Source of the DNA: Betaproteobacteria bacterium
Lineage (GTDB): Bacteria; Pseudomonadota; Gammaproteobacteria; Burkholderiales; Burkholderiaceae_F
Direction: 5' to 3'
Assembly (NCBI GenBank): GCA_016861185.1
Contig: BOKW01000001.1
Span: 1 to 64,000 of the forward strand
DNA length: 64,000 nucleotides
Shown: positions 1 through 7,133 of the stretch, in pieces
How positions within the stretch are numbered: the stretch's first letter is position 1
Layout of the letters: every line of letters begins with the position of its first letter
Program-made: the position numbers and the translations under genes
Notes under the pieces: model-generated
The model's database searches: none
What the model was told of the DNA's origin: nothing
The model's input: the letters and a program-made list of their open reading frames with translations, nothing else

Positions 1-1
1 G

Positions 2-988
2 CTGAAGGACGTGTTCCTCGACAGCGACACGGCGATGGGCGTGCTGTCGCACGTACCCGGCGGCGCCGACAGCAATCCGCTCGACTTCGATGCCGCCGGC
101 GCCACGCGCGCGGCCGCCAGTGCGCTGGACGGCACCGAGCGGCTGCTGCTGCACGGCCGCTGCATGCCCACGCTCGCGGGCGAGATCGAAGGCATGGACG
201 CGCAGGCCGCGCGCTGGCCGCTCGCGGGCTTCAAGACCTACACGCAGTTCGGCCCGCGCGACGGCGCCGCCGGCTTCCATCTCGACGACGAACGCTTCGG
301 GCTGCCCTTCATCGAGCGCGCGCGCAAGCTCGGCGTGCGCAACATCTGCGTGCACAAGGGGCTGGCGTTCGGCCCGCGCGGCTACGAGTTTTCGAGCTGC
401 GCGGACGTCGGCCGCGCGGCGAAGCGCCATCCCGATCTGAACTTCCTCGTCTATCACTCGGGGTTCGACACGGGCATCAAGGAAGGTCCGTACGACCCGA
501 AAGCGACGTTCGGCGTCGACGCGCTGATCCGCTCGGTCGCTGAAAACGGCGTGAAGAACGTCTACGCCGAGCTGGGCAGCACCTGGCGCTTCGTGATGCG
601 CGACCCGGATCAGGCCGCGCATCTGCTCGGCAAGCTGCTGAAACACCTCGGTGAAGACAACATCCTGTGGGGCACCGACTCGATCTGGTACGGCAGCCCG
701 CAGGACCAGATCCAGGCGTTCCGCGCGTTCCAGATCAGCCGCGAATTCCAGGAGCGCTACGGCTACCCGGCGCTGACGGCGGCGGCCAAGCGCAAGATCT
801 TCGGCCTGAACGCCGCGCGCGTTTACGGGCTCAAGCCCGAGGCGATGCGTAGGAAGCTCGCGCGCGACCGCGTGCAGAAGACCCGGTTCGAGTATCTCAA
901 CGCGCCGGATCCGTCGTTCGCGACCTACGGCCCGCGCACGCGTCGCGAGTTCCTCGCGTTCCGGCAGTGGCACGGCGAACTGCCGTGA
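2..988 (+). CDS. Amidohydrolase family 2 protein, 3' part (5' end outside window)
   Basis: The reading frame is open from base 2, so the gene begins before the window and the GTG at 11 is internal. The protein looks like the C-terminal part of an amidohydrolase-2 (TIM-barrel metal hydrolase) of the kind that hydrolyses or decarboxylates cyclic carboxylates. Visible features are a strand ending in the HSGFD motif, with a candidate metal-binding His, and the LWGTDSIWYG motif, with a candidate catalytic Asp near the C-terminal end of the barrel. A charged tail of about 60 residues follows. The N-terminal HxH metal motif would lie upstream and cannot be checked. The substrate is unknown. The gene is followed 39 bases later by an isochorismatase-like gene on the same strand. 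Confidence 0.8.
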   Translation: MKDVFLDSDTAMGVLSHVPGGADSNPLDFDAAGATRAAASALDGTERLLLHGRCMPTLAGEIEGMDAQAARWPLAGFKTYTQFGPRDGAAGFHLDDERFGLPFIERARKLGVRNICVHKGLAFGPRGYEFSSCADVGRAAKRHPDLNFLVYHSGFDTGIKEGPYDPKATFGVDALIRSVAENGVKNVYAELGSTWRFVMRDPDQAAHLLGKLLKHLGEDNILWGTDSIWYGSPQDQIQAFRAFQISREFQERYGYPALTAAAKRKIFGLNAARVYGLKPEAMRRKLARDRVQKTRFEYLNAPDPSFATYGPRTRREFLAFRQWHGELP

Positions 989-1027
989 CCGGCGCTATCC
1001 TGCGCGCTCGAAAGAAAGGACCGCCCG

Positions 1028-1579
1028 ATGACTTCGACCGCGCTGCTGGTGATCGACGTCCAGCAATCGTTCCGCCACCGGCCCTACTGGCAGGAAGCCG
1101 GATTGCCGGCGTTTTTGGCGGCGCTCAACCGGCTGATCGCCGGCTGCGTCGAACGGAAGGTACCGATCGTGCGCATCCTGCACGTCGAGCGCGAAGGGCC
1201 TTTTTCGCTCGCGTCGGGCCATGTGCGGCCGATGCCCGAACTGGCCGAGTATCCGGTCGCCGCTGAGTTCCACAAATCGCGCCACAGCGCGCTCGTCGGC
1301 ACGGGGCTGGAGACCTGGCTGATCAGCAACGGGATCCGGCGCCTGATCGTCTCGGGCATCCGCACCGAACAGTGTTGCGAAACGACGGCGCGCCACGCCT
1401 CCGATCTCGGCTTCGAGGTCGACTACGTCACCGACGCGACGCTGACTTTCGACATGAAGCATCCGGACGGCGCGCCCGTGGCGGCGAACGAGATCAAGCG
1501 CCGCACCGAGCTGGTGCTCGCCGGACGCTTCGCGAAGATCTGCAGCGTCGAGCAGGCGCTCGAACGCGCTACGGCTTGA
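1028..1579 (+). CDS. Isochorismatase-family cysteine hydrolase
   Basis: This 183-residue protein has the cysteine-hydrolase fold of isochorismatase, nicotinamidase and N-carbamoylsarcosine amidase. The expected triad is visible: Asp10 in VIDVQ, Lys83 in FHKSRHS and Cys116 in RTEQCCETTAR, followed by the usual helical region. An AAAGGA ribosome site ends 7 bases before the ATG. No signal peptide is present, so it is cytoplasmic. Members hydrolyse amides or vinyl ethers, and the actual substrate cannot be read from sequence. It may be co-transcribed with the amidohydrolase upstream. Its 3' end overlaps the convergent DsrE-like gene by 11 bases. Confidence 0.85.
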   Translation: MTSTALLVIDVQQSFRHRPYWQEAGLPAFLAALNRLIAGCVERKVPIVRILHVEREGPFSLASGHVRPMPELAEYPVAAEFHKSRHSALVGTGLETWLISNGIRRLIVSGIRTEQCCETTARHASDLGFEVDYVTDATLTFDMKHPDGAPVAANEIKRRTELVLAGRFAKICSVEQALERATA

Positions 1580-2024
1580 TGTAGACGTAGCCCTGGCGCG
1601 CCTGCAGCCGCGCGATCTCCGCCACGGCCGCCTGCACCACGCCAACCTCTTCGGCGACGGCTGCGTCGGTCAGCTTGCGCGACGTGAGCGTATTGCGGCA
1701 CACCTTGAACGCCACGCCTTGCCGCGCCAGCTCTTCGAGCGCGGGCGCGAACGGCACGCCCGACTTGTCGACAGCGTCGCGCAGCAGGAAGTCGATGCCG
1801 CCGCCGTTGGCGATCACGACGATCTTCGCGGCCGGGTCGTCGCGCAGATGGTTGCGCACGTTGGCGAGCAGCCCGCGCGCCTTGTCGATTTCGTTGATGT
1901 GATACACGGCCTTGATCGGCTCCTGCGCGACCGCGGCCGCGACCGGCGCCGCGCTCGAAGCCGCAAGCGCGAACCCGGGGACGAGCGCGGCGGCGAGCGC
2001 CAGCGCGAACAGTGAACGCTTCAT
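1569..2024 (-). CDS. Exported DsrE/DsrF-like protein
   Basis: The 151-residue product begins with a clear signal peptide of about 22 residues (MKRSLFALALAAALVPGFAL...A) followed by a DsrE-like domain of about 110 residues (AVYHINEIDKARGLLANVRNHL, IVVIANGGGIDFLL, GVAFKVCRNTL). The single conserved Cys109 sits where sulfur-trafficking DsrE/TusD relatives carry their active Cys. Periplasmic DsrE-family proteins of this size are common in betaproteobacteria and are usually unassigned. A role in periplasmic sulfur or redox chemistry is a family-based guess. It converges on the isochorismatase-like gene. Confidence 0.8.
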   Translation of the reverse strand: MKRSLFALALAAALVPGFALAASSAAPVAAAVAQEPIKAVYHINEIDKARGLLANVRNHLRDDPAAKIVVIANGGGIDFLLRDAVDKSGVPFAPALEELARQGVAFKVCRNTLTSRKLTDAAVAEEVGVVQAAVAEIARLQARQGYVYIKP

Positions 2025-2314
2025 CGAATGGTCCTTGCACGTCGGAGTGAATGACGCACCGACGCTAAGGGCGACATGGACGCGACCTCTTGCCCTGGCT
2101 CAAGCCCGGCGCGCCGGCTTCAGACCGATCGGCAATTCGCTTATTTCGCGTCAAACGCGCGGGCGCCGGCTCAGAGGCCGTGAATCTTTCTACTGCGCGG
2201 CCCGCTGGCGTCGTTGCGCGGTGCTCGGGCCTCGCCTATCCAGTTGATATGTCTCGGCCCTGCGCTCCGTGCGCCTAGCCAGCAGGCCGCTCGCGACGAA
2301 ATCTTCACGGCTTC
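2025..2314. other. Intergenic stretch, no gene recognised
   Basis: These 290 bases separate the DsrE-like gene, which is transcribed left from 2024, from the 3' end of the class II aldolase. They must hold the DsrE-like promoter. I see no convincing coding sequence, although frames stay open because of the base composition. The portion from about 2190 to 2290 has an unusual alternating composition (GGCGTCGTTGCGCGGTGCTC, then TGATATGTCTCGGCCCTGCG) that resembles a dispersed extragenic element rather than unique spacer. No second copy was found in this window. Confidence 0.4.
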
Positions 2315-3040
2315 TCAGTCGAAGCCGAACAGGCGCCGCAGCGCCCGCAGATGCAGGTCGGACTGCTGCCGCTCGCCGGCGATCTGCTTGGCCGTGCGTT
2401 CGGCGACGTGCTCGGGAATGATCTTCAGCGGACGGCCGCTGCCGAGCGCGAGCACCTGGTGCATGCACGCGCGCTCCAGGTAGTACAGGTCGTCGAACGC
2501 CCACGCGACGTTCGGCCCGCGCACGATGACGCCGTGATTCGCGAGGAACAGCACGTTGGCCTGCGCGAACTGCCGCGCGATGCGTTCGCCTTCGCGATCG
2601 TCGAGCACGAGCCCGTTGTAGGTTTCGTCGTAGGCGACCTGGCGGAAGAAGCGCAGCGCGTTCTGGTGCGCCATCTCGAGCCGGCCGCCTGCGAGCATCG
2701 AAAGCGCGGTCGCGAACGGCATGTGCGTGTGAAGCACGCATTTCGCGTCGGCGATCGTGCGATGGATCCAGCCGTGGATGAAGAACGCCGTGGGCTCGAC
2801 GTCGTGCCGGCCCTCGAGCTTGCGCCCCTGCGCGTCGATCGTGACGAGATCTTCGGGACCGATCTCGCTCCACAGCAGCCCCTGCGGGTTGATCAGGAAG
2901 TGCCCCGGCCGGCCGGGCACTTCGAGCGAAAAGTGGTTGCAGACCCCTTCGCCGAGCCCGTAATGCGCGGCGGCGCGCAGCGCGCAGGCGAGATCCTTCT
3001 TCGCTTCGGCGACCAGGCGCCGGTCGGTTCGCGGGCTCAT
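2315..3040 (-). CDS. Class II aldolase/adducin family protein
   Basis: This 241-residue protein belongs to the zinc-dependent class II aldolase/adducin family (fuculose-phosphate aldolase type). It shows the nucleophile-side motif NHFSLE, the HTH zinc pair at His104 and His106 (VLHTHMPFA) and a later NHGVIVRG containing the third zinc-ligand His. The chosen ATG at 3040 gives a normal family length. An upstream extension of 68 codons is open but of low-complexity composition. Members without further context range from sugar-phosphate aldolases to decarboxylases, so the substrate is unknown. The start lies back to back with the exported BON-domain gene on the other strand, implying a shared divergent promoter region. 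Confidence 0.85.
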   Translation of the reverse strand: MSPRTDRRLVAEAKKDLACALRAAAHYGLGEGVCNHFSLEVPGRPGHFLINPQGLLWSEIGPEDLVTIDAQGRKLEGRHDVEPTAFFIHGWIHRTIADAKCVLHTHMPFATALSMLAGGRLEMAHQNALRFFRQVAYDETYNGLVLDDREGERIARQFAQANVLFLANHGVIVRGPNVAWAFDDLYYLERACMHQVLALGSGRPLKIIPEHVAERTAKQIAGERQQSDLHLRALRRLFGFD

Positions 3041-3083
3041 GCGCGCGATTATGATCGCGCCCGCCGCTCGCAGGAGTCTCGCC

Positions 3084-3584
3084 GTGCCGCATTCGCTTCG
3101 CGTCCCGTGGATCGTTGCGCTGCTCGCCGCGCTCGCGTGCGCGGCGGCAGCGGCGCAGGACCGCCGCAACTGGTTCGGCGATCCGTTCGCGCAGGCCACG
3201 TCCGGCCTGTCCGGCTGCCCGGCGCCGGAAGGGCCGCTCACCACCGAGGACGAGATGCGGCGCGAGGGTCACGCGCGCATCGAGCGCGGAACGACCTGCT
3301 GGCTGCAGAAGAAGTGCGACGAGCCGAACGCCTACAAGAGCGATCCGCAGATCAATGCCGCGGTGGTCGCCGCGATCGCCGGCGATGCGCGCTTCGCGGG
3401 TACCAGCGTCTGGGTCACGACGCAGCGCAAGTTCGTCTTCCTGCAGGGCTGCGTGCGTACGCGCGCGCAGATCGGGCAGCTCGTCGAGCTCGTGCGGCGC
3501 GTGCCGCGCGTCGAATACGTCGGCGACGAGCTGCTGGTCGGCACCCGCGGCAAGCCGCCCTATCGCACGGTCGATGGGCGCTAA
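3084..3584 (+). CDS. Exported BON-domain protein
   Basis: I place the start at the GTG at 3084. It is preceded by CAGGAG at 3071-3076 and yields a clean signal peptide (MPHSLRVPWIVALLAALAC, cleaved near AAA-QD). An ATG at 3039 is in frame but overlaps the start codon of the divergent aldolase. The mature protein ends in a BON domain (about residues 85-155: a helix, then WVTTQRKFVFLQGCVRTRAQ, then RVEYVGDELLVG). BON domains bind membranes or lipids and occur in periplasmic stress proteins such as OsmY. Two cysteine pairs in the linker may be disulfide-bonded. It is a single-gene unit whose end overlaps the convergent DUF3144 gene by 4 bases. Confidence 0.75.
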   Translation: MPHSLRVPWIVALLAALACAAAAAQDRRNWFGDPFAQATSGLSGCPAPEGPLTTEDEMRREGHARIERGTTCWLQKKCDEPNAYKSDPQINAAVVAAIAGDARFAGTSVWVTTQRKFVFLQGCVRTRAQIGQLVELVRRVPRVEYVGDELLVGTRGKPPYRTVDGR

Positions 3585-3880
3585 CTCGACCCTTGCCCGG
3601 CGGCCGGAGTGCCGCGATAGTGCGGCGTCAGCTCGTCGACGTTGTCGCGCAGCATCCTGTCGTATTCGGACGCGTAGTACGCGGCGGCTTCGTCGAGGGT
3701 CTGAGCGGGGCGGTCCTCGCGCGTGAGCCAGACAAAGGCGTTGTAGCGCGCAGTCGCGTACATCATCACCGCGGCGACCCAGTCGCGCGGGTAGCGCTCG
3801 TTCAGCTTGTTGGCAAGCTGGACGAACTCGTCGGCGGCATCGAGGAACTCGGGCGGGATGCCGTGGCGGGTTTGTGGCAT
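3581..3880 (-). CDS. DUF3144 family protein
   Basis: This small 99-residue all-helical soluble protein matches the DUF3144 pattern: an N-terminal helix with DEFVQLANKLNERYPRDWV, then AVMMYATARYNAFVW, then a helix ending YASEYDRMLRDNVDEL. The function of the family is unknown. The ATG at 3880 is preferred over that at 3892 because GGAG sits 6 bases upstream of it. The gene stands alone, facing the BON gene 3' end and divergent from the DUF423 gene. Confidence 0.75.
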   Translation of the reverse strand: MPQTRHGIPPEFLDAADEFVQLANKLNERYPRDWVAAVMMYATARYNAFVWLTREDRPAQTLDEAAAYYASEYDRMLRDNVDELTPHYRGTPAAGQGSS

Positions 3881-3937
3881 CGGGATCTCCATGGAATGCA
3901 GGCTAGATTAGCGGCCCCGACGGCACCTCGCATACCG

Positions 3938-4324
3938 ATGGACCGACTGTTCGTCATCCTGGGTGCGGCGAGCGCCTTCATCGGCGTCGCCGCCGGCGCA
4001 TTCGGCGCGCACGCGCTGAAGGCGCGGCTCGCGCCCGATCTGCTCGCGATCTTCGAGGTCGGCGTGCGCTACCAGCTCGTGCACGCGCTCGCGCTGCTCG
4101 CAGTTGCGTGGGCCTGCACGCGCTGGCCGGGACTGCTCGCGAACGCGAGCGGCTGGTCGTTCGCCGCCGGCACCGTGTTGTTCTCCGGCAGCCTGTATCT
4201 GCTCGCGCTGACGGGCGTGCGCGCGTTCGGCGCGGTCACGCCCGTGGGCGGCGCGCTGTTCCTCGCCGGCTGGCTGCTGCTCGCGGCGGCCGCCTGGCGC
4301 GGCGCCTCGCCGGGTCATGGCTGA
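3938..4324 (+). CDS. DUF423 (YgdD/TMEM256-like) small membrane protein
   Basis: The 128-residue product has four hydrophobic segments. It begins with the family signature FVILGAASAFIGVAAGAFGAH, followed by RYQLVHALALL and a GTVLFSGSLYLLALTG stretch. These are diagnostic of DUF423 (E. coli YgdD), an inner-membrane family of unknown function. The ATG at 3938 gives the normal length; a much longer upstream frame is only open because of high GC. It overlaps the next gene by 8 bases, so the two are probably co-translated. Confidence 0.85.
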   Translation: MDRLFVILGAASAFIGVAAGAFGAHALKARLAPDLLAIFEVGVRYQLVHALALLAVAWACTRWPGLLANASGWSFAAGTVLFSGSLYLLALTGVRAFGAVTPVGGALFLAGWLLLAAAAWRGASPGHG

Positions 4325-5411
4325 GCTGCTGAAGCATCGCTATTCGAAGGCGTACGTGGAGCGGCTCGCCGCCGCGCTGGTCGAGGTCGATCCGCGCATC
4401 GACGCGTCCGCGTTCGTGCGCGCGGTGCTTGGGCGCGGCTGGAGCGGCCTGGAACTCAAGCAGCGGATGCGACGCATCGCCGAATGCCTGCACGCGCACG
4501 TGCCGGGCGACTACCGCGCGCAGCTGGCGACGCTGCGGCGCGCGGCGCCGGGCTTCGGCGGCTTCGAGGGCATGTTTTTTCCCGACTTCGTCGAGCGCTA
4601 CGGGCTCGACGACTTCGACGCTTCGATCGAAGCGCTGGAGGAGTTCACGCACCACTCGTCGAGCGAGTTCGCGGTGCGGCCCTTCATCGTCCGCTACGGC
4701 GACCGCATGCTGCGCGTGCTCGCGCGCTGGGCGCGGCACGAGAACGAACACGTGCGCCGCCTCGCCTCCGAGGGCAGCCGGCCGCGCCTGCCGTGGGGCA
4801 TGCGGCTGCCGCGGTTCGTCGCCGATCCTGCGCCGGTGCTGGCGATCCTGGAGCCGCTGAAGGACGACCCGTCCGAATACGTACGAAGGTCGGTCGCGAA
4901 CAACCTGAACGACATCGCCAAGGATCACCCCGACGCCGTGCTCGCCGTCGCGCGGCGCTGGCTCGGCCGCTCGCCGCACACCGATGCGCTCGTCAAGCAC
5001 GCGTGCCGGACGCTGCTCAAGCGCGGCGATCCGCGCGCGCTGCGGATGTTCGGGCACCACGACGGCGTTGCGGTCGAGGTGCGCGGCTTCCGGCTCGGCG
5101 CCGCGCGCATCGCGATCGGCGACGACCTCGCGTTCGCCTTCGCACTGCGGCTGAAGCAAGACCAGCCCGCCAAGCTGCGGATCGAATACGCGGTCGACTT
5201 CGTCAAGGCCAACGGCGGCACCTCGCGCAAGGTGTTCAAGATCGCCGAACGGCGGCTCGAACCCGCCACGACGCTGCGCATCGCGCGCCGCCATCGCTTC
5301 CGCGACTTCACGACGCGCAGGCACCATCCCGGAACGCACCGCGTGGCGATCGTCGTCAACGGCGTGGAGCGCGCGGCGCGAACGGTGCGGCTGGCGGCGG
5401 CGCGCCGCTAA
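4317..5411 (+). CDS. AlkC-type DNA alkylation repair glycosylase
   Basis: The 364-residue protein matches AlkC, a HEAT-like-repeat DNA glycosylase that removes cationic alkylated bases such as 3-methyladenine without flipping them. The helical repeat part spans about residues 1-245 and includes the characteristic DDPSEYVRRSVANNLNDIAK repeat and the basic SRPRLPWGMRLP loop. The last ~115 residues (from GFRLGAARIAIGDD) form a predicted beta-rich Ig-like domain, which the AlkC subfamily carries and AlkD lacks. Start and stop overlap neighbours tightly (8 bases with the DUF423 gene). No Ada/AlkB regulatory genes are adjacent. Confidence 0.85.
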   Translation: MAELLKHRYSKAYVERLAAALVEVDPRIDASAFVRAVLGRGWSGLELKQRMRRIAECLHAHVPGDYRAQLATLRRAAPGFGGFEGMFFPDFVERYGLDDFDASIEALEEFTHHSSSEFAVRPFIVRYGDRMLRVLARWARHENEHVRRLASEGSRPRLPWGMRLPRFVADPAPVLAILEPLKDDPSEYVRRSVANNLNDIAKDHPDAVLAVARRWLGRSPHTDALVKHACRTLLKRGDPRALRMFGHHDGVAVEVRGFRLGAARIAIGDDLAFAFALRLKQDQPAKLRIEYAVDFVKANGGTSRKVFKIAERRLEPATTLRIARRHRFRDFTTRRHHPGTHRVAIVVNGVERAARTVRLAAARR

Positions 5412-5436
5412 ACTGCGCGCACCCGGGAGGCATGCG

Positions 5437-6294
5437 ATGGCCGCGCCAAGCGAAATCGAAAACATGGCGGTGTTCTGCGACTTCGAGAACATCGCGCTCG
5501 GCGTGGCCGAGGCCAAGTACGAGAAGTTCGCGATCCGGCTCGTCCTCGAGAAGCTACTGGTCAAGGGCAGCATCGTCGTCAAGAAGGCGTACTGCGACTG
5601 GGAGCGCTACAAGTCGTTCAAGGCGCCGATGCACGAGGCCGCTTTCGAGCTGATCGAGATCCCGCACGTGCGGCAGTCGGGCAAGAACTCGGCCGACATC
5701 CGCATGGTCGTCGACGCGCTCGACCTGTGCTACACGAAGCCGCACGTCGACACCTTCGTGATCGTCAGCGGCGATTCGGACTTCTCGCCGCTGGTGTCGA
5801 AGCTGCGCGAGAACAACAAGACCGTCATCGGCATCGGCGTGCGCGCGTCGACCTCCGACCTGCTGGTGAAGAACTGTGACGAGTTCATCTTCTACGACGA
5901 CCTCGTCCGCGCCGACGAGTCGCAGCGCAAGAGCGCGGCCAGGCGCAAGGAGGCGAAGGAAGGCGAGGCGCGCGAGCCGAAGAAGAAGTCGAAGACGGCG
6001 GACAAGTCCGCCGCCGAGGCGGCCCCGGCCGACGACCGCAAGTCCGCCGCGCTCGACCTGGTGATGGAGACGCTCGAAGCGCTCGCCGCCGAACGCGGCG
6101 GCGACGAGAAGATCTGGCCGTCGATGATCAAACAGGCGCTGAAGCGCCGCCGGCCCGATTTCAACGAATCGGCGTACGGCTACAAGAGCTTCGGCAGGCT
6201 GCTGGAGGATGCGCAGGAGCGCAGACTGCTCGCGCTGGTCAAGGACGACAAGACGGGGCAGTTTGTCGTGCGTCCGGCCGCGTCGGAACGGTAG
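5437..6294 (+). CDS. NYN-domain nuclease with C-terminal OST-HTH/LOTUS domain
   Basis: The 285-residue protein has an N-terminal NYN (PIN-like, LabA/DUF88) domain, about residues 8-150. The acidic metal-binding residues are visible: Asp15 in FCDFEN, Asp87 in SADIRM, and Asp113/Asp115 in SGDSDF. A Lys/Glu-rich linker (about 160-195) leads to an OST-HTH/LOTUS-like RNA-binding domain (about 205-280, ending [13 protein letters not shown]). This architecture suggests an RNA-guided or RNA-binding ribonuclease. GGGAGG lies just upstream of the ATG. The upp gene follows 10 bases later, so the two may share a transcript, but a functional link is speculative. Confidence 0.88.
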   Translation: MAAPSEIENMAVFCDFENIALGVAEAKYEKFAIRLVLEKLLVKGSIVVKKAYCDWERYKSFKAPMHEAAFELIEIPHVRQSGKNSADIRMVVDALDLCYTKPHVDTFVIVSGDSDFSPLVSKLRENNKTVIGIGVRASTSDLLVKNCDEFIFYDDLVRADESQRKSAARRKEAKEGEAREPKKKSKTADKSAAEAAPADDRKSAALDLVMETLEALAAERGGDEKIWPSMIKQALKRRRPDFNESAYGYKSFGRLLEDAQERRLLALVKDDKTGQFVVRPAASER

Positions 6295-6304
6295 CGGACG
6301 AACC

Positions 6305-6952
6305 ATGCGCCAGGACACCCGTTTCCCCAGGCTGTACATCGTCGATCACCCGCTGATCCAGCACAAGCTCACCCACATGCGCGACCGCGAAACGTCGACG
6401 CGCACGTTCCGCGAACTGCTGCACGAGATCACGCTGCTGATGGGTTACGAGGTCACGCGTTCGCTGCCGCTGACCACGCGCCGCATCGAGACGCCGCTCT
6501 GCCCGATGGACGCGCCGGTGATCGCGGGCAAGAAGCTCGTCGTCGTGCCGGTGCTGCGCGCGGGGCTGGGCATGGCCGACGGGCTGCTGAAGCTGATCCC
6601 GTCGGCGCGCGTCGGCCACATCGGGCTGTACCGCGACGAGCACAAGCGGCCGGTCGAGTACTATGTGCGACTGCCCGAGATCGAGGACCGCGTCTTCATC
6701 GTGTGCGACCCGATGGTCGGCACCGGCTACTCGGCCGCGCACGCGGTCGACGTGCTCAAGCGGCGCGGCGTGACCGCCGACCGCATCCACTTTCTCGCGC
6801 TGGTCGCCGCGCCGGAGGGTGTCGCGGCGTTCCAGAGCCATCATCCCGACGTGCCGATGTACGTCGCCGCGCTCGACGACTACCTGAACGACCACGCGTA
6901 CATCGTGCCGGGGCTGGGCGACGCGGGCGACCGGCTGTTCGGCACGAAGTGA
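6305..6952 (+). CDS. upp: Uracil phosphoribosyltransferase
   Basis: This cytosolic enzyme makes UMP from uracil and PRPP in pyrimidine salvage. The 215-residue length is close to that of E. coli Upp. Motifs visible are [10 protein letters not shown] (about 81-90), the PRPP-binding [11 protein letters not shown] (134-144; the usual form is DPMLATG, so GTG replaces ATG here), and the C-terminal [12 protein letters not shown] loop that contacts uracil. The ATG at 6305 matches homolog starts; an upstream extension of 32 codons overlaps the NYN gene and is rejected. Nothing indicates pyrimidine-linked attenuation upstream. Confidence 0.95.
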   Translation: MRQDTRFPRLYIVDHPLIQHKLTHMRDRETSTRTFRELLHEITLLMGYEVTRSLPLTTRRIETPLCPMDAPVIAGKKLVVVPVLRAGLGMADGLLKLIPSARVGHIGLYRDEHKRPVEYYVRLPEIEDRVFIVCDPMVGTGYSAAHAVDVLKRRGVTADRIHFLALVAAPEGVAAFQSHHPDVPMYVAALDDYLNDHAYIVPGLGDAGDRLFGTK

Positions 6953-6961
6953 AGGACGGGA

Positions 6962-7125
6962 TTCACTACCGAGATACCGAGAACACGGACACAAACCAAT
7001 GCCGTTCTCTGTGCCTCTGTGGTGAGACCAACGACCTGCGAAGGATTCGATACTCACCACAAAGGCACAGAGGCACGGAGAGAATCCAAAGCCATCCTCG
7101 GTGTGCTCGGTGTCTCGGTGGTGAA
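6962..7125. repeat. Dispersed inverted repeat family A, two units
   Basis: Two consecutive units fill the gap between the convergent upp and hybrid kinase genes. Unit 1 (6962-7024) begins TTCACTACCGAGATACCGAG and ends CTCTGTGCCTCTGTGGTGA. Unit 2 (7053-7125) begins CTCACCACAAAGGCACAGAG and ends CGGTGTCTCGGTGGTGAA. Each unit has arms that are inverted copies of an 8-base periodic motif (CACCGAGA-like) around a unique core of about 15-25 bases. The same family occurs at 12296-12449 and 19289-19352. The units contain no gene. They could fold into long hairpins and terminate both flanking transcripts. Confidence 0.8.
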
Positions 7126-7133
7126 CCCAGCTT

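Noticed and set aside
2351-3937. A 657-codon plus-strand frame extending upstream of the DUF423 gene
   Set aside because: The part before 3938 runs antisense to the class II aldolase and DUF3144 genes and through the BON gene in another frame, with Arg/Ala-rich shadow composition and no family motif.
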